The notes: generated by a model from the sequence alone, not told the origin. A stretch of 61,282 nt of DNA from CALGLS01 sp047626155 (GCA_047626155.1 JBLHRR010000017.1:1-61282); one strand, 5' to 3'; positions 52,577-61,282 are shown, counted from the stretch's first letter. Numbers and translations are program-made.

Positions 52577-55246
52577 CTACAACTGCATCTTATAGGTCAG
52601 TGATGGAAAGAACTGTAAGAGGTAGGCCTGCGAAGCAATTAAGTCCGACTCTAACAACAAGTTTGCTTTTATCGCAGGTTGGTCATTTTCGTTTAGAACT
52701 TGATTGAAATTGACGGCGACTATATTTTTACGTGCTAGTAAATTATAGATCGAAAAAGTTAGATCGTGTCGATAGCGAGCTGTTGGTTTTTTATTTAAAA
52801 TAAACTTAAACGCAATGTCTAAACGTCGGTAATTTGGCAGGCGATCATTGTGCTTTTTATCGTAAATGGGAACCGTGTTATTATTAAAAGTATAGAATCC
52901 GGTGGGAGAAGAAAAAGCGGCACCGGTGTAGGCGGTCCAGAAAGCAGAAAATAAAATCCTTCTCTTTAAGGCATAATTTAGCATCAGTGAAAAATCATGA
53001 GGGCGATCTTGAAAGGCGGGATAGACATCGCCATTATTGACAGCATCTGTTTGGCGCAGGGCTCTGGAATAGGTATAATTAAACCAGCCGCTAAAACGCC
53101 CAATTTGCTTTTTCAGCATTAGCTCTATTCCGTAAGCATTCATCTTTCCGAAACGTAGCTCACCTTCTAACAAAGGATTTAACAAGGTGTTGGCGTGATT
53201 GACATAATCAATTTGGTTGCTCAGTTTTTTGTAATAAATCTCTCCCGTAAAGCTAAGCCCCTTTTTCGGAAATTGTTTTACATAGCTTAAATTCACCTGA
53301 TGCGCACGCTGTGGTTTTATATTTGGGCTGGAAGGCAACCATACTTCTAAAGCGGTAAATGGTGAACTTGAATTGGTAATCAATTGAAGGTTTTGATGAT
53401 AAATTCCGTAGCTCAATTTTAGCGAAGATGTACTATCTATTTTATAAGTCAATTTCAAACGTGGATCCAATTGCCGATAACTTTGGTAGACCCCACTTTC
53501 GATTACCACCGAATCCTGAAAGTCATAATTTTCATCATAGGTAAAATAAGTATTCGGGCCTACATTTCTAAAATTAGAATAACGTAGACCTACACTCAAT
53601 TCCCATTTATCTTTCCATTGCTGGGATCTATTTAGGTACAAAACGGTTTGCTGTGCTTTGTCAGCTTCAATTTTAGGAAATATGCTGCCCCACTCTTCTC
53701 CGCTGACCCTTCCTGTATTAAAAGTAAAACCATTAAATTCAATTCCGAAACGCCAGGTTCGTTCCGGGCGATGGTAATAAGTGAAGTCGGACTTCAAACT
53801 GGCCCGCCCAATTCCGGATTCCCATTGGTTATTTTCCGTCCCCATCCTGTAGTTGTAATTTCCAGAATATAGAATTGTGTTCATGAAAAGCTTGGCGCCA
53901 AAAATATGATTCCAACGTATGGTATTGGTCACATTTTGCCAACCGACATTATTGACGCCCGACGAAGTTTGTCCAACACGTACTCGATCATCACCAACAA
54001 ATAAGGTAAAATACAATCGGTTTTTATCATTGAATTTTACATTCCATTTAAAATTAAAATCACTGAACCCGATGTCATTATTTGGGTTTTGCCTTTTATA
54101 AATCCATCTGAAATTGGAGAACCGTCCAGAAATAAAATAAGAGCTTTTTTCTTTCCTAATCGGCCCTTCCAAAGATAAGCGAAACAGCAAAGGATTGAAA
54201 GCCGCACTAAACTCCGTCTTCTTCAAATTTCCATCCTTCGTCCTAATATCGACTACCGATGAAAGTCGGTCTCCGAGGTGAACAGGGATATCTGATTTAT
54301 ATACTTTTATACTTTTTGTAAAGTCTGGAATCACCACGGAGTAGAAACCAAAAAGGTGGGAAGGGTTATAAATAGGGGCGTCATCTATAATCGTTAAGTT
54401 CTGGTCTTTTTCGCCACCACGTACAAAGAAAAAGGCAGATCCATCGCTATGCGCTTTGATACCAGGCAGGGTTTGCAAACCTCTAATCAGCCCTGATTCT
54501 CCACCGAATTCTGGGAGATTTTCCAAATCAGAGGCACGCAGTTCCATTGCCCCACTTTGCTGATTACTGACAGAATACGTTGCGTCATTATTCACAATTA
54601 CACCTGGCAAATCTTCTACTACCGAAGTCAAGGGAATATCCTTTTTTTTGTTTTTTGTTAGTGCAATAAGCAATCTTTCAACTTCAAAACCGAGATACGA
54701 AAACAAGAGGCTATGCTCTCCGGCAGGCAGACGCAACACATAAAAACCAAAGGCATTGGTGCTCACGCCCTTTGTTGTTCCTTCTACAGAGACGGTTGCA
54801 CCAATCAAACTTTCGCCGGAGGAGGCATCGTTAACAAAACCACTAATGGTGTAATAAGCGGAAGAATCATAGGGTTCTTCTATTAATCCAATTTCCTTTT
54901 CATGCAGTATGATTTGATTTTCCAACAAAGTGTAGCCGATATCTAACTTTTCGGCTAACAGGTCCAATGCTTCTTTTATCGTCGCTTTTCTGATTCGAAA
55001 GGAAATGCGCTCTTTACCATCTATTAACTGAGGAGCATACGAGAAATTCAAGCCACTTTGCTCCGTGAGTTCTGCTAGCAAATCAGCGACGGGAATAGAG
55101 GCTCGTTGTAAACGAATGCTTTGCGCAAAGCTAGTATTGGCGATGCTTATTAGAATAAAAAAGAGTAAGGTAGAAAAGAAAAGACGAGTGTTTCGGGAAT
55201 GGCCATTATTCACAAGGCGAACCCGAAAGGACAATGCGTTCCCCAT
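52577..55246 (-). CDS. TonB-dependent receptor with STN signalling domain
   Basis: 889 aa. Signal peptide about 20-42 (LISIANTSFAQS). STN secretin/TonB N-terminal domain about 45-110 (VADLLAELTEQSGLNFSYAP). Carboxypeptidase-regulatory-like domain about 130-210 (ISGFVNDASSGESLIGATVS). Plug about 225-330 (LPGIKAHSDGSAFFFVRGGE). The rest is a 22-strand barrel ending in aromatic LLQFFPSLTYKMQL. With FecR and the ECF sigma upstream it forms a transenvelope signalling receptor. The start overlaps the FecR gene by 41 bases. Confidence 0.93.
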   Translation of the reverse strand: MGNALSFRVRLVNNGHSRNTRLFFSTLLFFILISIANTSFAQSIRLQRASIPVADLLAELTEQSGLNFSYAPQLIDGKERISFRIRKATIKEALDLLAEKLDIGYTLLENQIILHEKEIGLIEEPYDSSAYYTISGFVNDASSGESLIGATVSVEGTTKGVSTNAFGFYVLRLPAGEHSLLFSYLGFEVERLLIALTKNKKKDIPLTSVVEDLPGVIVNNDATYSVSNQQSGAMELRASDLENLPEFGGESGLIRGLQTLPGIKAHSDGSAFFFVRGGEKDQNLTIIDDAPIYNPSHLFGFYSVVIPDFTKSIKVYKSDIPVHLGDRLSSVVDIRTKDGNLKKTEFSAAFNPLLFRLSLEGPIRKEKSSYFISGRFSNFRWIYKRQNPNNDIGFSDFNFKWNVKFNDKNRLYFTLFVGDDRVRVGQTSSGVNNVGWQNVTNTIRWNHIFGAKLFMNTILYSGNYNYRMGTENNQWESGIGRASLKSDFTYYHRPERTWRFGIEFNGFTFNTGRVSGEEWGSIFPKIEADKAQQTVLYLNRSQQWKDKWELSVGLRYSNFRNVGPNTYFTYDENYDFQDSVVIESGVYQSYRQLDPRLKLTYKIDSTSSLKLSYGIYHQNLQLITNSSSPFTALEVWLPSSPNIKPQRAHQVNLSYVKQFPKKGLSFTGEIYYKKLSNQIDYVNHANTLLNPLLEGELRFGKMNAYGIELMLKKQIGRFSGWFNYTYSRALRQTDAVNNGDVYPAFQDRPHDFSLMLNYALKRRILFSAFWTAYTGAAFSSPTGFYTFNNNTVPIYDKKHNDRLPNYRRLDIAFKFILNKKPTARYRHDLTFSIYNLLARKNIVAVNFNQVLNENDQPAIKANLLLESDLIASQAYLLQFFPSLTYKMQL

Positions 55247-56234
55247 TAATAGTGGCTTTTAGATTTAAGGTTTTTTCCAGAATCCGTAAAATTGATCCTA
55301 ACTCCTGCCCTTCATAAGTTGCAGTAAGTGTACAGTTTTTCAAGCCAGCGGGCTTTAGTTTTATATCCGCATGAAAGGTTCGCCCTAGACCCTGTACTAC
55401 TTTTTCTAACAAAGCTTCTTCATAAACCAAGCGATTGGTTTTCCAAGCCATATAGTTTACATCTTTGTTTTGTTTTTCACTCAGTGTCTGACTTGATTTA
55501 ACGTAAGTCCCCACTTCCCCTTTTGTCAAAATAACTTTCTTTCCTCCGGCTTCCACTTCTACCTTTCCGGAAGCAACGATCACTTGAATTTCATCTTGCC
55601 CCTCGCGCGCATCCACATAAAAGGAGGTACCCAATACTGTTACATCCACCTCTTCCGTCTTGATCACAAAGGGACGGCTTTCATCTCTGGCAACATCGAA
55701 AAAAGCATCGCCCTGTAGCGCGACCTTACGTGTTCCGTCCTTGGCATCTTCATAGGAAATACTGGAAAATTGGTTGAGGTTTACCTGCGTCCCATCTTTG
55801 AGTTGTTCTTCTATAATCGTATTTTCACTTGAGACTAGTAATGAATTGGAGGCTTTATTAGTATTGTAAAAATACAAACCTGATACGATCAACAGCAGTA
55901 CTGCCGCCGCTATCTGAAGCACCTTCGTATAAGCTGTTCTTACTTTTAATGCTACGACTTTCCCTTTGGTGTCATCATCCGAATTGGATAACTTTTCGGA
56001 GATGGCATTCCATTCGTCCGTTACATTTATTTTGGCGGCAGCTTCTTTCACATTTGCCAAATTCCAACTTCGTTGCAGCTCCAAAAACTGTTGTTTGTTT
56101 TCTTTAGCAGACAGCACCCAGCGCTCCAACTGTTGCACTTCTGCATCAGTGGGATTACCGCTGAAATATTTAGCGGCAAGTTCGTGGTAGTGGTCTTCTT
56201 TCATTAAATTTTTATTTGTTAAATAACTTTCCAA
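55206..56234 (-). CDS. FecR family anti-sigma factor
   Basis: 342 aa. Cytosolic N-terminal sigma-binding part (about 1-85: YHELAAKYFSGNPTDAEVQQ, LERWVLSAKENKQQFLELQR), one TM (about 109-128: VLQIAAAVLLLIVSGLYFYN), then the FecR beta domain (EEQLKDGTQVNLNQFSSISY, REGQDEIQVIVASGKVEVEA) and the C-terminal DUF4974-like part (RTFHADIKLKPAGLKNCTLT). It passes the signal from the STN domain of the receptor to the ECF sigma factor 48 bases upstream. Confidence 0.93.
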   Translation of the reverse strand: MESYLTNKNLMKEDHYHELAAKYFSGNPTDAEVQQLERWVLSAKENKQQFLELQRSWNLANVKEAAAKINVTDEWNAISEKLSNSDDDTKGKVVALKVRTAYTKVLQIAAAVLLLIVSGLYFYNTNKASNSLLVSSENTIIEEQLKDGTQVNLNQFSSISYEDAKDGTRKVALQGDAFFDVARDESRPFVIKTEEVDVTVLGTSFYVDAREGQDEIQVIVASGKVEVEAGGKKVILTKGEVGTYVKSSQTLSEKQNKDVNYMAWKTNRLVYEEALLEKVVQGLGRTFHADIKLKPAGLKNCTLTATYEGQELGSILRILEKTLNLKATINGERIVLSGSPCE

Positions 56235-56282
56235 CTTAAATACACCTTAATCTGGTCATACCCTGTGTCCACTCTACCTTGA

Positions 56283-56840
56283 TCAACCGATAAATAACAT
56301 ACCTAGTACCAGCAAATGTAAATAATCGCCCAAATCTTTTCGTAAACTTCTGAGTGCCCGCGACATATGCGCTTCTACCGTTTTCTTTGAGATATCTAAG
56401 GCATCGGCTATTTCTTGATACTTTTTATCTTCATAACGGCTCATTTCAAAAACCAGTTGGCACTTTTCTGGTAGGGCATTCAGTGCTTTTTCTATTTTAA
56501 TTTTCAAATCTTCTACGGCCAATTGATCTTCCTCAAAGGCCAGGTCGACATCCTGAATATCAATATCAAGCACGTGGCTACGGTACTTTTTCTGATCACG
56601 GATATAATTGAGGCTGCGGTTTTTTACGGAAGTAAATAAATACGAACGGACATTCTGATCGGTTTTAATGCTTTCCCGATTTTCCCAAAGGAGAATAAAA
56701 ACCTTTTGGCAAATATCTCGGGCCGCATCCATGTCAGAAACATACTGACTGGCAAAATTGCACAGATGTACGAAGTGACTTTTGAAGAGTTGTTCAAAAG
56801 CGGCTTTATCTAGATTGTTATGTGCCTGGATTGATGGCAT
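56283..56840 (-). CDS. FecI-type ECF sigma-70 factor
   Basis: 185 aa. Region 2: FEQLFKSHFVHLCNFASQYV, then SDMDAARDICQKVFILLWEN. Region 4: ALNALPEKCQLVFEMSRYED, then KKYQEIADALDISKKTVEAH. It is the first gene of the sigma-FecR-receptor-DUF4249 set and likely drives that operon or receptor. The short distal tail (LHLLVLGMLFIG) is hydrophobic, which is common in this subfamily. Confidence 0.93.
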   Translation of the reverse strand: MPSIQAHNNLDKAAFEQLFKSHFVHLCNFASQYVSDMDAARDICQKVFILLWENRESIKTDQNVRSYLFTSVKNRSLNYIRDQKKYRSHVLDIDIQDVDLAFEEDQLAVEDLKIKIEKALNALPEKCQLVFEMSRYEDKKYQEIADALDISKKTVEAHMSRALRSLRKDLGDYLHLLVLGMLFIG

Positions 56841-57118
56841 TTTGGGTTTTATTGATTTTGATATTTTGCTTTGACCTAGTTTTCAGGAGCAGGATTAATC
56901 GCTTTGGTTATTTTATTCAAATCTTCTTCCTTAAACACTTCATTAGTCTGTAAGCCCTTGGTCCTTCTTTCCAGATTCTAAAGTAAGGTACTGCTTTGGC
57001 TACAAAGCTACGACGAACTTTTTCAATTCCCGGTATCATGCTCCCTTGAAAATCAAAACGATTTAGGCCTAGTACATTTTTTGTGTAATACTATTTATCT
57101 GAAGCTAACTATTGTTCT

Positions 57119-57126
57119 TACTTTTG
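57119..57126 (+). promoter_or_regulatory. -7 element of the adenylation/GNAT gene
   Basis: TACTTTTG, an exact TAnnTTTG match followed by C, ends six bases before the ATG at 57133. It implies a leaderless or near-leaderless mRNA and argues against the slightly longer frame that begins at 57112. Confidence 0.6.
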
Positions 57127-57132
57127 CCGCTC

Positions 57133-59391
57133 ATGTTAAGTCAAATCAAAACAACATTTATCCGCCACGCTGCAAAATTAGCATTCTGCATCGGAACTCA
57201 AAGTTATAGTTACGAAGAATGGCTAGGCTATGTTAATGGTATCCGAGAAATGTTACAAGCGGAACGACCCGCAGGGCATTTTATTGGCCTGGCCGCCTAT
57301 GACGATATGGAGACCTACGCTGCTATTCTTGCGCTTTGGGCGGAGGGTTATGCTTTTGTTCCCTTAAGTCCGCAGAACCCGACGGAGCGAAACGCTTCGA
57401 TTATGGCTCAGGTAGAAAGTAATGTTGTTTTGAGTAGCCGTTCGGCAAATGAGCAACTTATTGGTGATCAAGGCATAAATTGGCTACCAACAAAAGACTT
57501 AAAAGCGAAAGGAGAGGCACCGGATTTGTCTAATTTAGAAGCAGATCAAATTCTTTGTATGCTCTTTACTTCCGGAAGCACGGGCGTACCGAAAGGGGTA
57601 CCTATGACAACACTTAACATTAATACTACATTGATTTCTTTTTTCGAGGAAGGTTATGAGTTAAGTGCTGAAGATCGTTTTTTACAAATGTTTGAGCTGA
57701 CTTTTGACATGTCGATGATTTCCTATTTGCCCGCTTGGTGTATTGGGGCTTCGGTACATACGGTTGCTTCTGAAGGAATAAAATACCTGAATGCCTTCAA
57801 AGTGATGCAAGAGCAAGCCATTAGTTTTGTGACAACGGTACCTTCTACGTTGCAATTATTAAAACCTTATTTTTTACAAATCAATTTACCTGCGGTTCGT
57901 TACAGTCTACAGGGCGGGGAACCTTTCTATGCTGACTTGGCGGAAGCCTGGATGAATTGTGTTCCTAATGCAACAGTCATCAACTTATCGGGCCCTTGTG
58001 AAACAACGATGGCTTGCATGAGCTACGCACTCGATCGTAACCTTTCTAACAATAAAAAGCACAACAATATTTTGGCTTTCGGAGGGCCCTGGAAACGGAC
58101 TACGGTTTTGTTGCTAAACGAAAAAGGAGAGGATTCTCAAACAGGAGAAGAAGGAGAATTATGCTTTTCTGGCGAACACGTCATGAAAGGTTATTGGCAG
58201 ATGCCGGAGAAAAATGCGGCTGTATTCTTTGACAAAAAAAGGGAAGGTAAGCTAATGCGTTTTTACCGCTCTGGTGATATGGCTTTTCGCGATGGGCTTG
58301 GCATTTATTATTCCATCGGCAGAAAGGACATTCAATATAAGATACAAGGTTATAAAGTAGAATTGGGAGATATAGAGCAACACACACAACATTTTCTGAA
58401 AGGGTGGAATGCCATTGCGCATGTCAACCGAAATGAAAAAGGATTGTTAGACATTCATCTTTTTATTGACAAACCGGAAGTTGACAAGGTAGCCTTAGCT
58501 AAATACCTCGAAACGAAGTTACCGACTTATATGCAGGCCCGAAGTATTCACCTTTTGGAAAAACTACCTTTAACCATTAGTGGAAAATTGGATCGGAAAC
58601 GAATTGCTACTATTTTCGAAGGTGATGATTTTGATTTCATTACTAAAGAAAAAATAGCGGAGCGCATTCGTGATAATGTGTTTTCGGTCTACCAAAGCAT
58701 AGCAAAAATTATCGGAACGGAAGTCTGGGAAAATGGAAATTTAAAGGCTGTAGACCTGAGTCCTTCTTCTTGGCCAAAGACTGCTTTTGGAAATCCGGAA
58801 GTTAAAGAATTCGAATTATTGGCTGAAGCCATGTTGAATAAAAGCATTCCTTCGCGCGTGATTTTGCAGCGGCCTATTCCCCCTGAGGTACATTACCATC
58901 AATTAGGTATTCTTGGTTTTAAGCACCTCGCGAGCTGGCCTGGCATGGCGGTAAATTTACATGCGCAAGCTTTTGCAAATACTAAATACAATTCTATTTT
59001 AATTAAAACAGAATCGCATTTACAGCAGTGGGTAGACATTCTTAACGATGTGTTTTTCTCTAAGGAGCAATTGACAAGTCAATACATAAAACAACTATGG
59101 GCTTCCGATGATTTTTTATTTTATGGCCTTTTGGAAAATGAGGTAATCGTAGCGACTGCCCTGGGATTCAAAAAAGACAAAGGGCTTGGCATCTATATGG
59201 TAGCGGTGAAGGAAACACATCGACGGAAGGGTTATGCTGGTACTTTGATGCGAGCAGTATTGGCGGAGGCGAAAGCGAGTGGTTGTCATGCGGCTTATTT
59301 GCAGTCGACGAAGATGGGCAAAGGCATGTATGGGCAGTTGGGCTTTGGGGTGTTTTCTGATTTTGATATTTTTGGTTTGGAGCCTGACTAA
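57133..59391 (+). CDS. Adenylation domain fused to GNAT acetyltransferase
   Basis: 752 aa from this start. The A-domain (about 1-495) has all core motifs of carrier-protein-loading adenylate-forming enzymes: A3 LFTSGSTGVPKGVPMT, A5 NLSGPCETTM, A7 YRSGDMAF, A8 GRKDIQYKIQGYKVELGDIE and A10 LTISGKLDRKR with the catalytic Lys. There is no thiolation or condensation domain. The C-terminus (about 510-752) is a GNAT fold, probably two lobes, with acetyl-CoA-type motif VAVKETHRRKGYAGTLM and a YGQLGFGVF end. It likely activates an amino or other carboxylic acid and loads the ACP encoded 67 bases downstream. The GNAT may transfer or acetylate. Substrate unknown. Confidence 0.9.
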   Translation: MLSQIKTTFIRHAAKLAFCIGTQSYSYEEWLGYVNGIREMLQAERPAGHFIGLAAYDDMETYAAILALWAEGYAFVPLSPQNPTERNASIMAQVESNVVLSSRSANEQLIGDQGINWLPTKDLKAKGEAPDLSNLEADQILCMLFTSGSTGVPKGVPMTTLNINTTLISFFEEGYELSAEDRFLQMFELTFDMSMISYLPAWCIGASVHTVASEGIKYLNAFKVMQEQAISFVTTVPSTLQLLKPYFLQINLPAVRYSLQGGEPFYADLAEAWMNCVPNATVINLSGPCETTMACMSYALDRNLSNNKKHNNILAFGGPWKRTTVLLLNEKGEDSQTGEEGELCFSGEHVMKGYWQMPEKNAAVFFDKKREGKLMRFYRSGDMAFRDGLGIYYSIGRKDIQYKIQGYKVELGDIEQHTQHFLKGWNAIAHVNRNEKGLLDIHLFIDKPEVDKVALAKYLETKLPTYMQARSIHLLEKLPLTISGKLDRKRIATIFEGDDFDFITKEKIAERIRDNVFSVYQSIAKIIGTEVWENGNLKAVDLSPSSWPKTAFGNPEVKEFELLAEAMLNKSIPSRVILQRPIPPEVHYHQLGILGFKHLASWPGMAVNLHAQAFANTKYNSILIKTESHLQQWVDILNDVFFSKEQLTSQYIKQLWASDDFLFYGLLENEVIVATALGFKKDKGLGIYMVAVKETHRRKGYAGTLMRAVLAEAKASGCHAAYLQSTKMGKGMYGQLGFGVFSDFDIFGLEPD

Positions 59392-59425
59392 TAATAGCCT
59401 ATTGGGAATTGTGAAGCGAAAAGGG

Positions 59426-59433
59426 TAAATTTG
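59426..59433 (+). promoter_or_regulatory. Promoter of the carrier protein gene
   Basis: TAAATTTG matches TAnnTTTG exactly, with a TTG at 59402-59404 spaced 21 bases upstream. The ATG is 25 bases downstream. The ACP and second GNAT gene can therefore be made from their own transcript as well as by read-through. Confidence 0.6.
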
Positions 59434-59458
59434 CAGCCTTCGCAGAACTCAAACGCAT

Positions 59459-59704
59459 ATGAATAAAGAAAGTATTTTAACGGCGCTTCAAAGCCTCTTC
59501 CAAGATCATTTCAAAAACGATCAATTGCTCCTCTCCCCTGCTACTAGCCAAGGTGATATCCCTCACTGGGATTCTCTCAATCATGCTATTCTCATAGACA
59601 AAATCGAAAAGCAATATGCTATCAAGTTTGATTTAATGGATATGATTAGCATGCAAAACATTGGAGACATCTGTGATAAAATTTGCGTTAAGCAAAGCAG
59701 CTAA
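59459..59704 (+). CDS. Acyl/peptidyl carrier protein
   Basis: 81 aa, one complete carrier domain. The phosphopantetheine attachment site is Ser39 in DIPHWDSLNHAILIDKIEK, the DSL motif. Four helices are predictable. It carries an activated acyl or aminoacyl group as a thioester. Its position between the adenylation gene and a GNAT-like gene, with a 1-base stop/start overlap (TAATG) to the latter, indicates a dedicated carrier and not the fatty-acid ACP. A phosphopantetheinyl transferase must act from elsewhere. Confidence 0.92.
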   Translation: MNKESILTALQSLFQDHFKNDQLLLSPATSQGDIPHWDSLNHAILIDKIEKQYAIKFDLMDMISMQNIGDICDKICVKQSS

Positions 59705-60792
59705 TGGACTTACGTATTATTACTGTTGGGAATTTAACTTCTTTTGTAGCGGAAGCGGAATTCTCGCAGCTTCCTGACATTCCAATCACGCCTCTTCGGG
59801 CGCTTTCTCAATTCCAGAATCCGAACAGTGAATCGGATGATCCTGCTTTGATTGTTGCATATGATGAAGGTGGAAAGATACTTGCCTACTTCGGTTGTCT
59901 CCCTGATTCTTTGCGACAAAATAAGATTGAGAAAGTTTGCTGGAGTTCTTGTTGGTGGGTACATCCGACTAAGGGCCAGGCCGCCGGGATGCCGGTATTT
60001 TACAAAGCGCTTCAGCTCTGGAATGCTAAAATGTTGTTCGATGCTTTGCCGGAACGATCAGAAGCAGTTTTGGATAAAATGGGTTATTTCTCCTTTCGGA
60101 AAATTAGTGGCGTTCATTATTTTTTGCGTACTAAATTTCATAAAATAATTCCTGGTCGTATTCCTTTCCTTGCGCCGCTTAAAAATATTTTTTTTGCGCT
60201 TGACACTTTGCTCAACATGCCTGTGCAGATCAAATTGGCTTTTCAAAAACGGAAAAACAAATTGGCTACAAATGTAAGTATAACGCAGATTTCAGAGATA
60301 GATAAGGAGACGGAATCTTTCCTACTCCCTTTGGCTAAAAACGAAGTTCTTCAAAGAAGCAGCCAAACTTTCAACTGGATTATCCAACAGCCCTGGTTGT
60401 CTTCCAACAATTCATTTACAAAAAAATATTTCTTCTCTAGCCATGCTGATCATTTTGAAAATATTCTTTTAAAAATCCATCAGGATAAAAAAATGATTGG
60501 ATTCCTTTGGCTCAGTTTGCGAGATGGAACGGCAAAGTTGCCTTACTGTTATATCAGTCCCGGACATGAGGACATTGCTACTTCTGTTTTAATTAATCAA
60601 CTCATTGAGAATCCAGTTGACACCTTTATTTGTTTTCAGCAAAACCTACTTCCTTCTTTGGCCAAAGCTAAAAGTCCTTTTCTCTACCAAAAAGAACTGT
60701 CCAAAACTTTCGCCTGGACGACCGTTTTGGACAGTTACTTTTCTCCACCTTTTTATGTACAGGATGGAGATGGGGATACTTGTTTTACTTAG
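59704..60792 (+). CDS. GNAT/FemAB-like putative transferase
   Basis: 362 aa, soluble. Two halves with acyltransferase-like character: first about 1-150 (EGGKILAYFGCLPDSLRQNK, CWWVHPTKGQAAGMPVFYKA, VLDKMGYFSFRKISGVHYFL), second about 195-362 (HQDKKMIGFLWLSLRDGTAK, LPYCYISPGHEDIATSVLI). The layout of tandem degenerate GNAT folds recalls FemAB-like aminoacyl or acyl transferases. It starts inside the ACP stop codon, so it is translationally coupled. A role moving the acyl group from the ACP to an acceptor is inferred, not shown. Confidence 0.65.
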   Translation: MDLRIITVGNLTSFVAEAEFSQLPDIPITPLRALSQFQNPNSESDDPALIVAYDEGGKILAYFGCLPDSLRQNKIEKVCWSSCWWVHPTKGQAAGMPVFYKALQLWNAKMLFDALPERSEAVLDKMGYFSFRKISGVHYFLRTKFHKIIPGRIPFLAPLKNIFFALDTLLNMPVQIKLAFQKRKNKLATNVSITQISEIDKETESFLLPLAKNEVLQRSSQTFNWIIQQPWLSSNNSFTKKYFFSSHADHFENILLKIHQDKKMIGFLWLSLRDGTAKLPYCYISPGHEDIATSVLINQLIENPVDTFICFQQNLLPSLAKAKSPFLYQKELSKTFAWTTVLDSYFSPPFYVQDGDGDTCFT

Positions 60793-60795
60793 CGC

Positions 60796-61282
60796 TTAAC
60801 TTCCCCAACCATTCGTCATCAAGTAATCAATGATTTTTGCACCTCGGTGTTTCCAGATCGGATGTTCTATTCGAGACAACTCCTCTGACAGTTCCAATGA
60901 CTTAAACTGTGGCGAAACATTATCTGCTTTTGATTGCTCCAGCAAATCGTAAATCGAAGGATATACTTCTTTGAGTTTTACATCTATTTCACTTGCAAGG
61001 TAACCGTATTGCTCATCTGCGCAGTTGACAATTCCCATTCGGTTAATAACGAAATCAGGAACGTAGAGAATTCCTTTTTCATGTAAGACCTTGGCGTGGG
61101 CAACGGCGTCACTCAATTGATTGTTAGCCGCCCCTGCGATTAGCTTCACTTTTAGTTTAGAAATAGTACAGTCATTGACTGTTGCACCAATGGCATTTGG
61201 AGAAAAAACATCTGCTTCTATTTCATACAAATCTTCTCCATTTTCGATGACTGTTACTTGGCCCTTAGGAAAGGCCTTTCTA
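60796..61282 (-). CDS. Leucine dehydrogenase-type Glu/Leu/Phe/Val dehydrogenase (partial)
   Basis: The last 162 residues of a gene whose start lies beyond the right edge. The frame is open to the edge (RKAFPKGQVTVIENGEDLYE). It covers the end of the NAD-binding domain and C-terminal helices: ADVFSPNAIGATVND, LKVKLIAGAANNQLSDAVAH, ILYVPDFVINRMGIVNCADE. These are characteristic of leucine/phenylalanine/valine dehydrogenases, which deaminate the amino acid with NAD+. It converges with the preceding gene with only three bases between the stops. Confidence 0.88.
   Translation of the reverse strand, partial: RKAFPKGQVTVIENGEDLYEIEADVFSPNAIGATVNDCTISKLKVKLIAGAANNQLSDAVAHAKVLHEKGILYVPDFVINRMGIVNCADEQYGYLASEIDVKLKEVYPSIYDLLEQSKADNVSPQFKSLELSEELSRIEHPIWKHRGAKIIDYLMTNGWGS

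Overview
The window is a chromosomal segment of a Bacteroidota bacterium, probably from the Saprospiria/Chitinophagia side (inference; no rRNA is present to test it). The evidence is a protein with a type IX secretion C-terminal domain, a PorE-like OmpA/TPR/PD40 protein, DUF4837, DUF4249 and DUF5606 family proteins, a FecI-FecR-TonB receptor set, TAnnTTTG promoter elements and AT-rich spacers. No phage, IS transposase, CRISPR array or rRNA operon was seen. One tRNA is present.

Layout. 1-831 is non-coding and carries two copies of an unusual G-run/C-loop hairpin element. 832-11 kb holds htpG, two ECF sigma factors each with an anti-sigma-like partner, a DUF4837 lipoprotein, mvaD (mevalonate pathway), a rhodanese lipoprotein and prfA. 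11-16.7 kb holds a beta-propeller lipoprotein, tRNA-Met(CAT), a large T9SS-exported protein and a CYTH-domain enzyme. 16.7-20.1 kb is a polysaccharide operon (Wzz-like, O-antigen ligase/polymerase-like, FkbM methyltransferase). 20.3-28.6 kb has a glutamate-cysteine-ligase/CBS fusion, a prenyltransferase-like gene remnant, a two-component system, a frameshifted Cys-rich membrane gene, an amidohydrolase and nadD. 28.7-34.2 kb has dnaN, three tiny genes including a double-glycine RiPP-like peptide, DUF5606 and a fused E1 alpha/beta dehydrogenase. 34.5-42.8 kb has a class A PBP, an MFS transporter, recO, a pseudouridine synthase and dnaB interrupted by a homing intein. 43-50.4 kb has a coiled-coil secreted protein, the PorE-like protein, a NatAB-type ABC exporter and a diacylglycerol-kinase-like enzyme. 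50.5-56.8 kb is a cell-surface signalling locus (ECF sigma, FecR, STN-TonB receptor, DUF4249 lipoprotein). 57.1-60.8 kb is a compact adenylation-domain/GNAT fusion + carrier protein + second GNAT-like gene. The window ends in a leucine-dehydrogenase-type gene that runs off the edge.

How it fits together. Most of the window is core housekeeping and envelope genes. The parts that stand out are the stand-alone carrier-protein pathway (57133-60792), the orphan GG-leader peptide with a duplicated GDPPPFGQ core (31185-31328), the paired G-run/C-loop hairpins at 1-479, the dnaB intein, two decayed genes, and several families of short dispersed intergenic repeats that occur in two or more copies here.
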